DNA of 64,000 bases, from the NCBI GenBank assembly GCA_949300425.1, contig CASGED010000015.1, forward strand, positions 53,066 to 117,065, written 5' to 3'. Below are positions 25,827 through 36,050 of this stretch, one piece after another. Position 1 is the first letter of the stretch, and every line of letters begins with the position of its first letter. The notes under the pieces were generated by a model that was not told the DNA's origin, did not search any database, and saw only the letters and a program-made list of their open reading frames with translations. The position numbers and the translations under genes are program-made. This DNA comes from an uncultured Bacteroides sp. (GTDB lineage: Bacteria; Bacteroidota; Bacteroidia; Bacteroidales; Bacteroidaceae).

Positions 25827-27626
25827 TTACCAACCTGCATTCTGTTGTAAATTACTGTATTTTTGTACCTCACTATAAGGAATTGGGCCATAATACATAT
25901 AATCTTGATAATTACGGTTCTCAACATCAAGCGGCAAATATAGCAGAGAGCCATCTTCAGCCACTTTCCTTATTTCCATACCCATGGCAGTTTCGTTCAA
26001 TTTGTCGAGGTCTACTTTCCATCGACGCAAATCCCAAAAGCGGAAGTTCTCGAAACAAAGTTCCAAACGTCGTTCATTACGAATTAGTTCTCGCATTTGA
26101 TCTTTACTTCCCGCGACGCTCTCTAAATAGGGGTCGCCGTTATACGTACCTACGCCGGCACGTGCGCGGATAGCTTTTATCACGTCGTATGCGGAATAGC
26201 CGTGCGTACCCTTCCCGGTGGGTCCCCATGCTTCATTGGCCGCCTCCGCATAAGCTAAGAATATTTCCGTATAACGGATATAGGCCGTGTAATGTTGTTC
26301 AGTACTGGTTGAATTAGGAGTAAGATTAATATCGGAGCGCAGCTGCTTGCGCAGATAATAACCGGTACGTGTAGATTGGCCGTTCTCTCCGTTCAACCTG
26401 TCCAAATTCGTTCCATAGGTACCCGTAATAATCACTGCATCATTGTGCCCTTGTGTCTCTCCGTTTACCAAAATATAAGTTTTAAGTCTAGGGTCACGAT
26501 TCTCATAAGGTTGGTTTGGGTCAAAAGAACTTTGCGGACTAGTAATCGGATAACCGTTTGCCATAGGAAACGCATCCACTAAATTTTGGGTAGGATTCAC
26601 ACGGCCTTTCCCATAAATAGAGGGTGGATAATTATCCGACTCACGGGTATTGTTGTTGCTCAACCGGCTACGCCAAAGTATCTCGGCAGGATTTTCACCA
26701 GCAGAAAGATTGGAAATGTCATCCACGTTCGTGTACCAAGTACCGCCGGTAGGATCCATTCCTGCAACGCCACCGATACGATCCAATACGATAGCTGCAT
26801 TGTCCGCAGCATCTTCCCATGTAATTCCAGAGCCACCACTGAAAGCCGGACTGGCAGAAAGCAACATCAATTGCGCCCGTACCGCTTCAATGATACGCCC
26901 GCTGATCCTTCCTTTCATGTGTTGCCCAAAGGCACGGTTGTAGGCCTCCACAGTAGTACCGGCTTGTACATATTTTGATGGAACTTCACTTATAGAAGTC
27001 GCATCGCCAAAATCTAAAGGAAGAAGTTCCATAGCCACATCCATATCAGCAAGAATCTGATCCACGCATTTTTGATAGCTATCACGCGGCTGGTTGAAAT
27101 CCGAACTGGCGTTCTCAGAAGCCAAATGCAAAGGGACTCCCATCAATTGACCGTCATTCGTACGCCCGGCGTGTGTCTGCAACAAAAAGAAAGTATGCAA
27201 AGCCCGCATAGCGTAACATTCACCTTTATAATGCATGTTAAACATCTTATTGGCCGATTCATCTTCCGCCCACGTAATCCGGTCACAATGTTCTAACACC
27301 AGATTGATGTTTTGAATGGCATAATAATGTTTTTTCCATCGTGACAACGGATCATTGTTGGACGCCCAGCTTCCTGTCGCCATCTTCAGGTAATTGTTAT
27401 TAATGTCATTTGAGACAGCATCGTCTGTAGCCAAATCGCTTTGAGGCGCGGTCGTATAAGGCAACAACGCATAAGCCTGCCCTAAAATGCTTTGAGCAAA
27501 CGAAGGCTGTGTATGCATCAAGTCTTCATCATAAATATTTTCCAATTCCGGCTCAAACATGTCCTCACAGGCGGTAAGCAATGGCATGCAGAGTAAAATC
27601 TTTATAAGTAATTTCTTCATATCCAT
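25827..27626 (-). CDS. SusD-family lipoprotein, second pair (XusD-position)
   Basis: 599 residues (597 if the second ATG at 27620 is used). Lipobox LLTAC. SusD features: TPR-like helices, KQLRSDINL, AYIRYTEIFLAYAEAANEAWG, LIRNERRLELCFENFRFWDLRRWK and the terminal NAGW. It should partner the SusC encoded 18 nt upstream. Tandem susCD pairs that share one substrate are characteristic of xylan loci in Prevotella and Bacteroides. Confidence 0.93.
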   Translation of the reverse strand: MDMKKLLIKILLCMPLLTACEDMFEPELENIYDEDLMHTQPSFAQSILGQAYALLPYTTAPQSDLATDDAVSNDINNNYLKMATGSWASNNDPLSRWKKHYYAIQNINLVLEHCDRITWAEDESANKMFNMHYKGECYAMRALHTFFLLQTHAGRTNDGQLMGVPLHLASENASSDFNQPRDSYQKCVDQILADMDVAMELLPLDFGDATSISEVPSKYVQAGTTVEAYNRAFGQHMKGRISGRIIEAVRAQLMLLSASPAFSGGSGITWEDAADNAAIVLDRIGGVAGMDPTGGTWYTNVDDISNLSAGENPAEILWRSRLSNNNTRESDNYPPSIYGKGRVNPTQNLVDAFPMANGYPITSPQSSFDPNQPYENRDPRLKTYILVNGETQGHNDAVIITGTYGTNLDRLNGENGQSTRTGYYLRKQLRSDINLTPNSTSTEQHYTAYIRYTEIFLAYAEAANEAWGPTGKGTHGYSAYDVIKAIRARAGVGTYNGDPYLESVAGSKDQMRELIRNERRLELCFENFRFWDLRRWKVDLDKLNETAMGMEIRKVAEDGSLLYLPLDVENRNYQDYMYYGPIPYSEVQKYSNLQQNAGW

Positions 27627-27644
27627 ATTAATCTGTTTAAATAA

Positions 27645-30470
27645 TTAGAAAGCAACTTTCACACCTAAATTATAAAAACGAGTTTGGGGTGCCGAGCCCA
27701 CATTGGTTTCCAAGTGCTCACGTTCTTTAGATATAGTCAATAAATTCGCTCCACTTGCATAGATGGAGAGGGCATTTATCAATTTACCGCGTAACATCTT
27801 AGCCGGGAAATCATATGTAAGTTGAATCTTGGCCAAATCAAAACGGTTGGTCTTATACATCCAAAAATCGGAATTGGTAAAGTTATTATTGCCATTGCCC
27901 GTAGTCAGACGAGGATAGGTAGCAGTTTCGGCCGTTTCCGGCGTCCAACGTCCGCGGACAACTTTAGAATACTTCTCTTCTCCGGAAATCCAATAGTAAT
28001 CACTCTTTTTAAGATTCTCTCCACCCAAGCTACCTGTACCAAGTACAAACAACGTAAAATTCTTATATTTAGCTGTCAGATTGATACCCATAGCAAAAGG
28101 TGAGCTGAATCGTCCCAATGCGATTTGATCTTTGGAATCAATAATATTATCACCATTCTGATCTTTGTATTTTAAATCACCGGGCTTGGGCACACCGCCA
28201 CCAAGTGCTGTTTGTGAAGGAGAATTAGCCACTTCTTCATCGCTTTGGAAAAAGCCGAGGCACTCATACCCCCAAATAGGATTGATATCCTTCCCTTCCC
28301 GATACTGATAGGCAAATTCATAGTTGCTGTCATCACGTTGAGTCGCCTTGGTCGTATAATAAGTACCATTAACACCCATCGAGAAATCCACTTCTCCCAA
28401 GCGTTTTTTGAAATTTAACGAGAAGTCAAATCCTATCCGACGGTCATTGTTATAATTAATATACGGCAACAATGTCTGTGTATCGGAATAGTTAAAATAG
28501 CTCGGGAACAGATTTTCGGCCGTAATAATACCACCTTCCATGGAATTTACAAAGAACGACACATCTGCCGTGAGCGTCCTTTTCCACAAAGACGCACGGA
28601 TATTAGCGGAAAGTTCTTTGCGCTTCAAGAACGTAAGGTCGTCATTGGAACCACGTACGGTACTGCTAGTATTCAGGCCTCCGCCGTCATACCACCCCCA
28701 ACCGGCACCATCCATCGTATAACCACCTTTATACATATAGTAATCCAATCCCAAGTCCGTATGCAGGATACTGCCGCTTGCACTAATCATCAGCTCGTCG
28801 AGAATTGAATTCTTTAAGAAATCTTCTTCAGCTAAATTCCACCCTAAAGTGAATGAAGGCGAAAAGGCATTCCGATGCCCCTCTGCCAACCGGGCAGAAT
28901 GAATGACCGAGCCACTAAACTCAGCATAATACTTATGCTTATAATTATAAGAAGCCAACAAGCCAAGGTTCGCATTGCACGTGCGGTGATATTCCCCGGA
29001 AAAAGTCTGCTGGAAACCACTTACCAAGAGCATGGCATCCAACTGATGGGCAGTACCGAACAAGCGGTTGTAATCCAAATGGGCATTCATGGAAATGGTA
29101 CGATCCGAGACACTGCTGCTAATCGTTTGCGTACCGGTTTTCTCATCGTTTGTGTCGCTCTTTGTCATGTCGACAATGACATCCTGCCCGTTGAAATCAG
29201 CCCATACGGGAATAAAAGTGGCATACTCGTTATCGTACTTCGTGTTATAAGATGTCGCGTAATCCATGGAAAATTGCGCATGGAAAGAAAGTCCTTTTAG
29301 AACCTTTTCCAAATCAATATTGACACCCGCGTCAAATTGCAAGTTGCGCTTAGTTGTAGTACTTTTCCCCGCCGCATAATAATCAGCGAACACGTTGGTC
29401 AAATCGTTCTGCGTGCCTGCTAAAAAATACTTCCCATCAATGATATTACTGGAAGTTTTCAATAACTCCCAGACTGACGTCGCATTAGGATCAATCATAC
29501 TGAGCGGAATCAATGGCGCCACCCGATTAGGACGGAAGGTGGAAGCTAAATCCCAATAATTGCCACCTACCGTTCCTCTAGAATTATAGAAGGATACATT
29601 GGAGTTCACATAAGCCGACACTACATCGCTGATATCGACATCCACATTACCGCGCACACTAAAACGGTCATTGCGATTATACTTACCTTGACCGAAGTTC
29701 ATTTGGCTACCCACATTATAATAGCTGATGTTGGCATAAAAACGCGCACGCTCACTCCCGGCGGTAAGTTCCGCTGTAATATCTGACCGATTATAAGCTT
29801 TCTTAATGTAATCCGAAGAATAGAAATCTACATTGGGATAACGGTAAGGATTAAGACCCGTACTTGAATAATAGATTTCATTTGCGGTGTACTTGGGTTG
29901 CAATCCGTCATTGGCAAGGGCTTCGTTATAAAGAGTCATGTATTCGGCGGAACCCAAATACTCAGGATAGGCTTTCGCCACATTCCAACCAGTATTTGCC
30001 CTGACATCTAAAGTGAGCGGAGAAACTTTTCCACGTTTGGTCGTAACCAAGATAGCGCCTTTGGCCGCCCGGCTACCGTAAAGCACCACAGCCTGCGCAC
30101 CTTTCAGGAAGGTGATACTTTCTATTTCGTCCGGTTTTAGCGTGTCGAACTCACGTGGTGTACCATCTACTATCGACAAATACTCATCCAATCCCCAAAG
30201 AAGACTACCATTCCAGCCCCCTACAAAAGCCTGCATATTGTCTAATGTGCCGGTATGATAGTTCTTTTTCATCAAATCCGCCGTGTTCACCGATGATACG
30301 CCACCCAACAAATCTCTATAAGCCACTTTACGATAAGCGACTTGTATTGGTTCACTATACTCTGATAATGAATCTGTCATAGATTCTTCCACACTTTGCG
30401 CATCAGCAAAAGTCCAGACTGATCCTAAGAGCCAAGCAAACAAAAAGAGCTTTTTATATATAAGTTTCAT
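27645..30470 (-). CDS. SusC-family receptor lacking the N-terminal extension, second pair (XusC-position)
   Basis: 941 residues, signal peptide ending in ADA-Q. Unlike the other SusC proteins here it has no CarboxypepD_reg-like domain and no VVVGYG segment. It goes almost directly into the plug (VSSVNTADLMKKNY, LSIVDGTPREFDTLKPDEIESITFLKGAQAVVLYGSRAAKGAILVTTKRG), then the 22-strand barrel, ending in an aromatic strand (YNLGVKVAF). A short receptor of this kind as the second SusC is a known feature of xus loci. It is co-transcribed with its susD. Confidence 0.92.
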   Translation of the reverse strand: MKLIYKKLFLFAWLLGSVWTFADAQSVEESMTDSLSEYSEPIQVAYRKVAYRDLLGGVSSVNTADLMKKNYHTGTLDNMQAFVGGWNGSLLWGLDEYLSIVDGTPREFDTLKPDEIESITFLKGAQAVVLYGSRAAKGAILVTTKRGKVSPLTLDVRANTGWNVAKAYPEYLGSAEYMTLYNEALANDGLQPKYTANEIYYSSTGLNPYRYPNVDFYSSDYIKKAYNRSDITAELTAGSERARFYANISYYNVGSQMNFGQGKYNRNDRFSVRGNVDVDISDVVSAYVNSNVSFYNSRGTVGGNYWDLASTFRPNRVAPLIPLSMIDPNATSVWELLKTSSNIIDGKYFLAGTQNDLTNVFADYYAAGKSTTTKRNLQFDAGVNIDLEKVLKGLSFHAQFSMDYATSYNTKYDNEYATFIPVWADFNGQDVIVDMTKSDTNDEKTGTQTISSSVSDRTISMNAHLDYNRLFGTAHQLDAMLLVSGFQQTFSGEYHRTCNANLGLLASYNYKHKYYAEFSGSVIHSARLAEGHRNAFSPSFTLGWNLAEEDFLKNSILDELMISASGSILHTDLGLDYYMYKGGYTMDGAGWGWYDGGGLNTSSTVRGSNDDLTFLKRKELSANIRASLWKRTLTADVSFFVNSMEGGIITAENLFPSYFNYSDTQTLLPYINYNNDRRIGFDFSLNFKKRLGEVDFSMGVNGTYYTTKATQRDDSNYEFAYQYREGKDINPIWGYECLGFFQSDEEVANSPSQTALGGGVPKPGDLKYKDQNGDNIIDSKDQIALGRFSSPFAMGINLTAKYKNFTLFVLGTGSLGGENLKKSDYYWISGEEKYSKVVRGRWTPETAETATYPRLTTGNGNNNFTNSDFWMYKTNRFDLAKIQLTYDFPAKMLRGKLINALSIYASGANLLTISKEREHLETNVGSAPQTRFYNLGVKVAF

Positions 30471-30501
30471 TTTTAAATTGTTTTAGAGGTTAATTCTTCT
30501 A

Positions 30502-32469
30502 TTACCAACCCGGATTTTGTGGAAACTCAGGATAAAGATACACATCCTTGTCGGGCAACGGAAGCCAATAATGCTTAGTACCGTAGATACGCGTCAAAAT
30601 AATCTCTTCCCTCCAGTTGGCTACACGGGCGTTACGAGGATCGTTTGTCTCGAAAAACTCATCATCTTCCAGTCGGTCGAACTCCTGCGAAGTCTTGATA
30701 TTATAAGGATATTCCGTCAAAAGCAACCAACGCTGAAGGTCATTGAAACGGAAACCTTCATAAGACAACTCTACGGCACGCTCACGGCGCACTTCGTCCA
30801 TGAATTTTTGAGGATCACTTACATAAGCCGCTCCCACATGACCAGCGCCACAACGATCACGTATGACATTAATGGCATCTTCCGCAGTCTTGTCGAAGTT
30901 AGAAGATTTGTAAGAAGCCCCGCCGATAGCCGCACCGGCTTCAGCATACATCAAGTAGATATCCGCCAAACGCATATAAGGCACGTAACTTTGGAACGCC
31001 TGTGCATCCGTATAAGCCAAGTCATGTTTGTTGGCTGTATGTGGAACTAATTTATGGATAAAATATCCCGTGCGGCTTCCATCTATCACATCTCTCATAA
31101 TGCCTCCTGTATAGAGAGTACAATATCTTAAATCATAATCCGCATCACCTTCGGTCAATACCTTATTCAAATAGCGGAAACCATCGAACATAAAATCATG
31201 ATAAAAACGAGGGTCACGACCTTTAAACGGGTATTCCGGGTCAAAACCTGAATTCGGATCATCCAAAGGCAGGCCATTGGCCATGCCATAAAAGTTGACA
31301 TAGTTGGCTGTCGCCATTTTTATATTGTTACCTCTCACGCCCAGTCCGTTCATTTTGGGCCCATACTGGGTTACGAAGTTCCACAAACTGGTGTTAGAAC
31401 CGGTTTCTGTTCCTCTGAAAATGGCTTCTGTCGTACCAGGCCACTTCCAACCTTGATTAAGCGTATAGAATACGTCGGTATAACAGTTAGAAGCTGATTT
31501 ACTTTTAGTATGATTATAGATGTCATCATATTTAAACTCTGCCAAAGCGTACTGAGTCCTCCCGTCCTCTACGAGCGAAAGTAATTCTCCAAAAGCTTCC
31601 GCAGCCTTACGCGCGTATTCCTTATCATAATCATACGTTTTTGTACCTCCTAATTGGGCACCGTTCACCATCAATGGACTTGCAGCCCAAAGATACACCT
31701 TGCCTAAATAACCCAATGCCATAATTTTATTGATACGAATATCATTTTTACCCACCGTGGTCTTACCGGCTTCCGTATCATCCCAATTGATAGGCAACAA
31801 ATCGGCCGCTTTCCGAAAATCGGCCGCACAGCGGTCGGCACATTCCTGATAAGTAAGACGGGGTAGTTTCAATTCTTCTGAAGCGGAGAAAGACCTGTCC
31901 ACGTAGGGCAGTCCGCCAACCCACTGCATCATTTCCTCGTGCCACCAAGCTCGGAAGAAATAGAGCTGACCTTCTATCAAGTCGCGTTCCTCTTGGGTCG
32001 CATCTATCAGCTTGTCTAAGTTTTCCAAACCGATGTTAACCTTACGGATACAATACCAGGCATTTTGCCACAAGGCTTGCGAACGAGATTTGTGACTACT
32101 GAGCACTGTAGGATCCGCACTTGAATTGTATAACCATGAACGACTGTTTCCCAACCAATATCTAAAATTGCCTAAATCAAATTGATTGGTTATCTTACTG
32201 TCTCCATAACTAACGTTCTGTATTTCATCATCGCCAAAGTTATAATCACTCGTACCTGAGTTTGATTTCTGTTTGTCAGGAATAGCGTTATATATTTCTT
32301 CAATATATCCTTGAAAATTAAAGAAATTCTTGAACGCTTCATCACTTGATACCACAGATTCCACATCTCTATCCAAATAATCTGTACATCCACCCAAAGA
32401 TAGCGACAAACAGAATATCAGAAGGTAGCATAAGGAATGAAGCAATATTCTATTTACTTTTATATTCAT
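30502..32469 (-). CDS. SusD-family lipoprotein, first pair (XusB-position)
   Basis: 655 residues, lipobox LGGC after a long hydrophobic stretch. SusD traits: YFFRAWWHEEMMQWVGGLPYVD, YVPYMRLADIYLMYAEAGAAIGG, VRRERAVELSYEGFRFNDLQRW and the terminal NPGW. It is longer than average for SusD. It starts 17 nt after SusC1 and precedes SusC2 by 31 nt, so the four genes form one transcript. Confidence 0.93.
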   Translation of the reverse strand: MNIKVNRILLHSLCYLLIFCLSLSLGGCTDYLDRDVESVVSSDEAFKNFFNFQGYIEEIYNAIPDKQKSNSGTSDYNFGDDEIQNVSYGDSKITNQFDLGNFRYWLGNSRSWLYNSSADPTVLSSHKSRSQALWQNAWYCIRKVNIGLENLDKLIDATQEERDLIEGQLYFFRAWWHEEMMQWVGGLPYVDRSFSASEELKLPRLTYQECADRCAADFRKAADLLPINWDDTEAGKTTVGKNDIRINKIMALGYLGKVYLWAASPLMVNGAQLGGTKTYDYDKEYARKAAEAFGELLSLVEDGRTQYALAEFKYDDIYNHTKSKSASNCYTDVFYTLNQGWKWPGTTEAIFRGTETGSNTSLWNFVTQYGPKMNGLGVRGNNIKMATANYVNFYGMANGLPLDDPNSGFDPEYPFKGRDPRFYHDFMFDGFRYLNKVLTEGDADYDLRYCTLYTGGIMRDVIDGSRTGYFIHKLVPHTANKHDLAYTDAQAFQSYVPYMRLADIYLMYAEAGAAIGGASYKSSNFDKTAEDAINVIRDRCGAGHVGAAYVSDPQKFMDEVRRERAVELSYEGFRFNDLQRWLLLTEYPYNIKTSQEFDRLEDDEFFETNDPRNARVANWREEIILTRIYGTKHYWLPLPDKDVYLYPEFPQNPGW

Positions 32470-32486
32470 AGTGTTATCTTTTATAT

Positions 32487-35400
32487 TTATAATGAGAATT
32501 TTATGCCAAAATTAACACGTTTCATTATCGGGTAAGCACCATAATTAGCACTTGTCCCGGTAAAATTACCTTCACGATCGTCCGGCATACGTGACCACAT
32601 CCATAAATTATTCCCGCTTACATAAAGTCTCAGGTTGGAAATACCTAACATACGTGTCCATGAATTTTTAAACGTGTAAGACACTTCCACATTCTTTAAA
32701 CGAATGAACGAGGCATCATACAAATATTGTGTGCCATTGTAAGCGGTTACCGGCGTACTGAGCCAACGGGGTGTTACGAAGTCTGCCGCATCACCGGTCT
32801 CTGCCCACCAAGTACCCGTATCGAACACTACGTTGTAATGGTTTGTAAAGCAGTCCAACTGAACGGCACGGCTTACATTATTCACTCCATAGAACTGTGC
32901 GAAACAACTAAAGCCTTTCCACTCAAAACCTACCGTGGCATTATAAGTGTTTTGAGGAGTTCCCGAATAACCATACGGAACTTGGTCATCTTGATTGATA
33001 ACGCCGTTCCCATCGAAGTCCACTATATAATAGTCTCCGGGAATACGGCTGTCATTATTCGATTCGTGCTTCGGACTGCCATATAATTCATCGTAGGAAT
33101 TAATAAAGCCCCTGTCCAAGTAGTAGCGCCCTTGTCCCATAGGATACCCAGCCGCCTTGCGATAGCTTGGCAACAGGGGCATGTCATCCTTAACAATCAC
33201 CTTATTCACTGCGTGTGTCATACTCATGTTCGCCCAAAAACGCATACCGTTTTCCAACTTCTTGTTGAAACGCAATTCCAATTCATAACCATGCGTATTC
33301 ACTTTGCCTTTATTGACCGTGGCTGGGTCTTGTCCATAGTAAGAGGGAACAGAACGGTCTGAGCCATTGATAAGAATATCCGTACGTTTGTCACGGAATA
33401 TTTCCACCGAACCGGCAAACAAACCATCGAACAACGAGTAGTCTATACCGATATTTATTTTCCTCACCTTTTCCCAATGCACATCCTCATTTCCTACTAC
33501 AGATTCCCGATACCAGCTATAAGGGCTTTTCCCTCCTTTCCTGGAAGAATCCATGTAAGTTTGCCAACTGGACTTATACGCCCATTGGTCCTGAAAAAGC
33601 CAACGGCCACTGATATTATCATCGCCGATTTCACCATAGGAAGCCCTGATTTTCATCATATCCAAAATTTTATTCTCGCGTAAGAATTTCATAAACGGCT
33701 CCTCACTAATCATCCATCCAATGGCACCAGAATTGAAGAAAGCAAAACGATTGTCTGCACTAAACTGTTCCGACCCATTATAAGCACCATTGTATTCTAT
33801 GAAATAACGGCTGGCCCAATCGTAAGTAACACGAAAAGCCCAATCCTCACGATAGTGTGGAATCTCACTACCCGTTGCTCTTTCCTGACGGCTGAAAAGT
33901 CCCATAGCCGTAGCATTGTGCTTGCCGAAAGTGCGCGCCCAATTCAATTGTAACTGGTAAGTCAAGTCACGCCGGGTGGAGCCGTTGGCTACGCTACCTC
34001 CTTGAATCTCCCAATCCCAAATAGGATACATGTCAAATTGATTATTATTATCATAAGGGAATTGGTAAGTCACAACTCCTGTATCTGGATCGATGTACTT
34101 ACGCCGCTGATTCGGACCATTATTAGACTGTGGTTCCTCAATGCCACGGTCTTCCTCAACGAACGTATTATCCCACGCAATCATGCCCCTGAAACTTAGC
34201 CCCTTGGTGATAAAATCCAATTTCTGTTCTAAGACAAAGTCTGTTGTAATACGCGTAGTAGTATGTTGTGCGTCACCTCCAGTAGCAATCAAATCTACAG
34301 AATTGTACATATTGATATCGGATGGATAAAATCCTAAAGAACCGTCACTGTAACGGGGAAGGAATATATCAGGCGGAGTTCGGTATACACCAGCCCATGC
34401 TCCAGCACGTTTGGTAACTGTTCCGCTGGTTGCACTACTATAATAGAACGGCCTCTGATTCTGCCCGCTTGAACCAGAAAGGCTTACTTTAAACAACGTA
34501 GTCTTGGTAATGTTGAAGTCCAAGTTACTACGCATGTTGATACGGTCGTAGCCAAAGCCATTGTCATAACCGCGTCCGGTCTCAAATTCACGAAACAAGT
34601 CACCTTCGTGTACATAGTCCAAAGAAGCGAAGTATTTCACAAACTTTGTGCCACCGCTGATGTTGATATTGGCATTGTAAGACATCGCAAAGTCCTTAAA
34701 CAACGCTTTTCTCCAATCCACATTCGGATACCGTTCCCGCTGCTCTACCGTAGTTTGGTTGCGGAAATTATTGATGAACGATTGTGGACGAATATCGTTC
34801 CATGAATCCGGACTGATATTCAATTCATGTTCAATAACCATGTTCCGAGCCATGTAGGCATCGTATGAGTCCATCTTGTTCGGTATGCGCGAAGGAGTCT
34901 TCAATACCGCATTGGCCGACACATTAATTTTGGCTTTGCCTTCCGTACCACGCTTGGTCGTAATCAGAATAACACCATTGGCACCCTTCACACCATAGAC
35001 TGCGGTCGCCGAAGCGTCTTTCAATACAGACAAAGTTTCTACGGAAGACATGTCTACGCTACTCATGGGGCGTTCTACGCCATCCACCAACACCAACGGG
35101 TCGCTATTATTCCAAGTACTGGAGCTACGGATTACAATCTGAGGTTCTTCTTCACCGGGCATACCCGTATCCTGTGAAGTAATGACACCGGGCAAATTGC
35201 CGGTCAAAGCACTACCAATGTCCGTTATACCGGCCGCACGTTCCAGCACCTTACCGGTCGTTTGCGTGATGGCGCCTACAACACTCGCTTTTTTCTGTTG
35301 CCCATAACCTACGACAACGACTTCTTCCAATTGTTGAAAATCATCATTCAAAACTACACGAATAATCTTTTTAGTATCGGCTTTGATTTCCTCGGATTTC

Positions 35401-35657
35401 ATACCGATAAAAGACACCACTAATACAGAGTTTTCCTTAGGAACGGTCAATGAAAAATTCCCATCAATATCAGAAACCGTTCCCACCGCATTGTTCCCTT
35501 TCAATACGATAGAAGCTCCAATAACACTTTCCCCATTGGAATCGAGGACAACTCCTTTCACTACAAATCCCTGCGCCTGCAAATTGAGAACAAAAAACAT
35601 CATCAACAGGAACAAACAGGATATTCTTGCTATTCTTATTCTACATTTTCTCAGCAT
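32487..35657 (-). CDS. SusC-family TonB-dependent receptor, first pair (XusA-position)
   Basis: 1056 residues. Signal peptide ending LQAQG, CarboxypepD_reg-like domain (VKGVVLDSNGESVIGASIVL), TonB-box-like linker EEVVVVGYGQQKK near residue 112, plug (DPLVLVDGVERPM, LKDASATAVYGVKGANGVILITTKRG) and a full barrel ending NFGIKFSL. It imports the substrate of this locus. First gene of the - strand operon that runs to 20716. No clear TAnnTTTG box was found in the 5' region; TATGATTG (- strand, near 35774-35781) is a one-mismatch candidate. No HTCS, ECF or SARP-like regulator gene is adjacent. Confidence 0.94.
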   Translation of the reverse strand: MLRKCRIRIARISCLFLLMMFFVLNLQAQGFVVKGVVLDSNGESVIGASIVLKGNNAVGTVSDIDGNFSLTVPKENSVLVVSFIGMKSEEIKADTKKIIRVVLNDDFQQLEEVVVVGYGQQKKASVVGAITQTTGKVLERAAGITDIGSALTGNLPGVITSQDTGMPGEEEPQIVIRSSSTWNNSDPLVLVDGVERPMSSVDMSSVETLSVLKDASATAVYGVKGANGVILITTKRGTEGKAKINVSANAVLKTPSRIPNKMDSYDAYMARNMVIEHELNISPDSWNDIRPQSFINNFRNQTTVEQRERYPNVDWRKALFKDFAMSYNANINISGGTKFVKYFASLDYVHEGDLFREFETGRGYDNGFGYDRINMRSNLDFNITKTTLFKVSLSGSSGQNQRPFYYSSATSGTVTKRAGAWAGVYRTPPDIFLPRYSDGSLGFYPSDINMYNSVDLIATGGDAQHTTTRITTDFVLEQKLDFITKGLSFRGMIAWDNTFVEEDRGIEEPQSNNGPNQRRKYIDPDTGVVTYQFPYDNNNQFDMYPIWDWEIQGGSVANGSTRRDLTYQLQLNWARTFGKHNATAMGLFSRQERATGSEIPHYREDWAFRVTYDWASRYFIEYNGAYNGSEQFSADNRFAFFNSGAIGWMISEEPFMKFLRENKILDMMKIRASYGEIGDDNISGRWLFQDQWAYKSSWQTYMDSSRKGGKSPYSWYRESVVGNEDVHWEKVRKINIGIDYSLFDGLFAGSVEIFRDKRTDILINGSDRSVPSYYGQDPATVNKGKVNTHGYELELRFNKKLENGMRFWANMSMTHAVNKVIVKDDMPLLPSYRKAAGYPMGQGRYYLDRGFINSYDELYGSPKHESNNDSRIPGDYYIVDFDGNGVINQDDQVPYGYSGTPQNTYNATVGFEWKGFSCFAQFYGVNNVSRAVQLDCFTNHYNVVFDTGTWWAETGDAADFVTPRWLSTPVTAYNGTQYLYDASFIRLKNVEVSYTFKNSWTRMLGISNLRLYVSGNNLWMWSRMPDDREGNFTGTSANYGAYPIMKRVNFGIKFSL

Positions 35658-36050
35658 ATTCTTTAATAAAATCCATGATTAAAAGACACTTTAATAATCA
35701 CTCATACCGGCTATAAATACCCGAAATGAAAATAAAACGGCAAGATTTTAAGTTACTCCTATTTCTTTCTGCGCAATCATAACTATTACATTTTAAAATT
35801 AAACATTTTGTTAAGTCGTGCGAAGAAAAATAAAAAAAAGCAGAATATATATTAAAATCGTCTCATTGGTTTCAAATATTGTATCAACAATCATAACAAT
35901 CTGATAATCTATTACTTAGAAATGCAGGCATAAATAGTCACCCAAACTCGCATGCGTTTTTGAGACTCAACATCCACTATTGGCTTTATTCAATTAGCGA
36001 TTCTCTATATTTATAAAGATTCTCATTTGTCGTACCCAAAGGGGGATAAA
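35658..36050. other. AT-rich leader region upstream of the GH10 PUL
   Basis: About 390 nt, strongly AT-rich, no gene seen. It presumably holds the PUL promoter and a long 5' leader; only a one-mismatch -7 box (- strand, 35774-35781) could be found. Confidence 0.4.
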
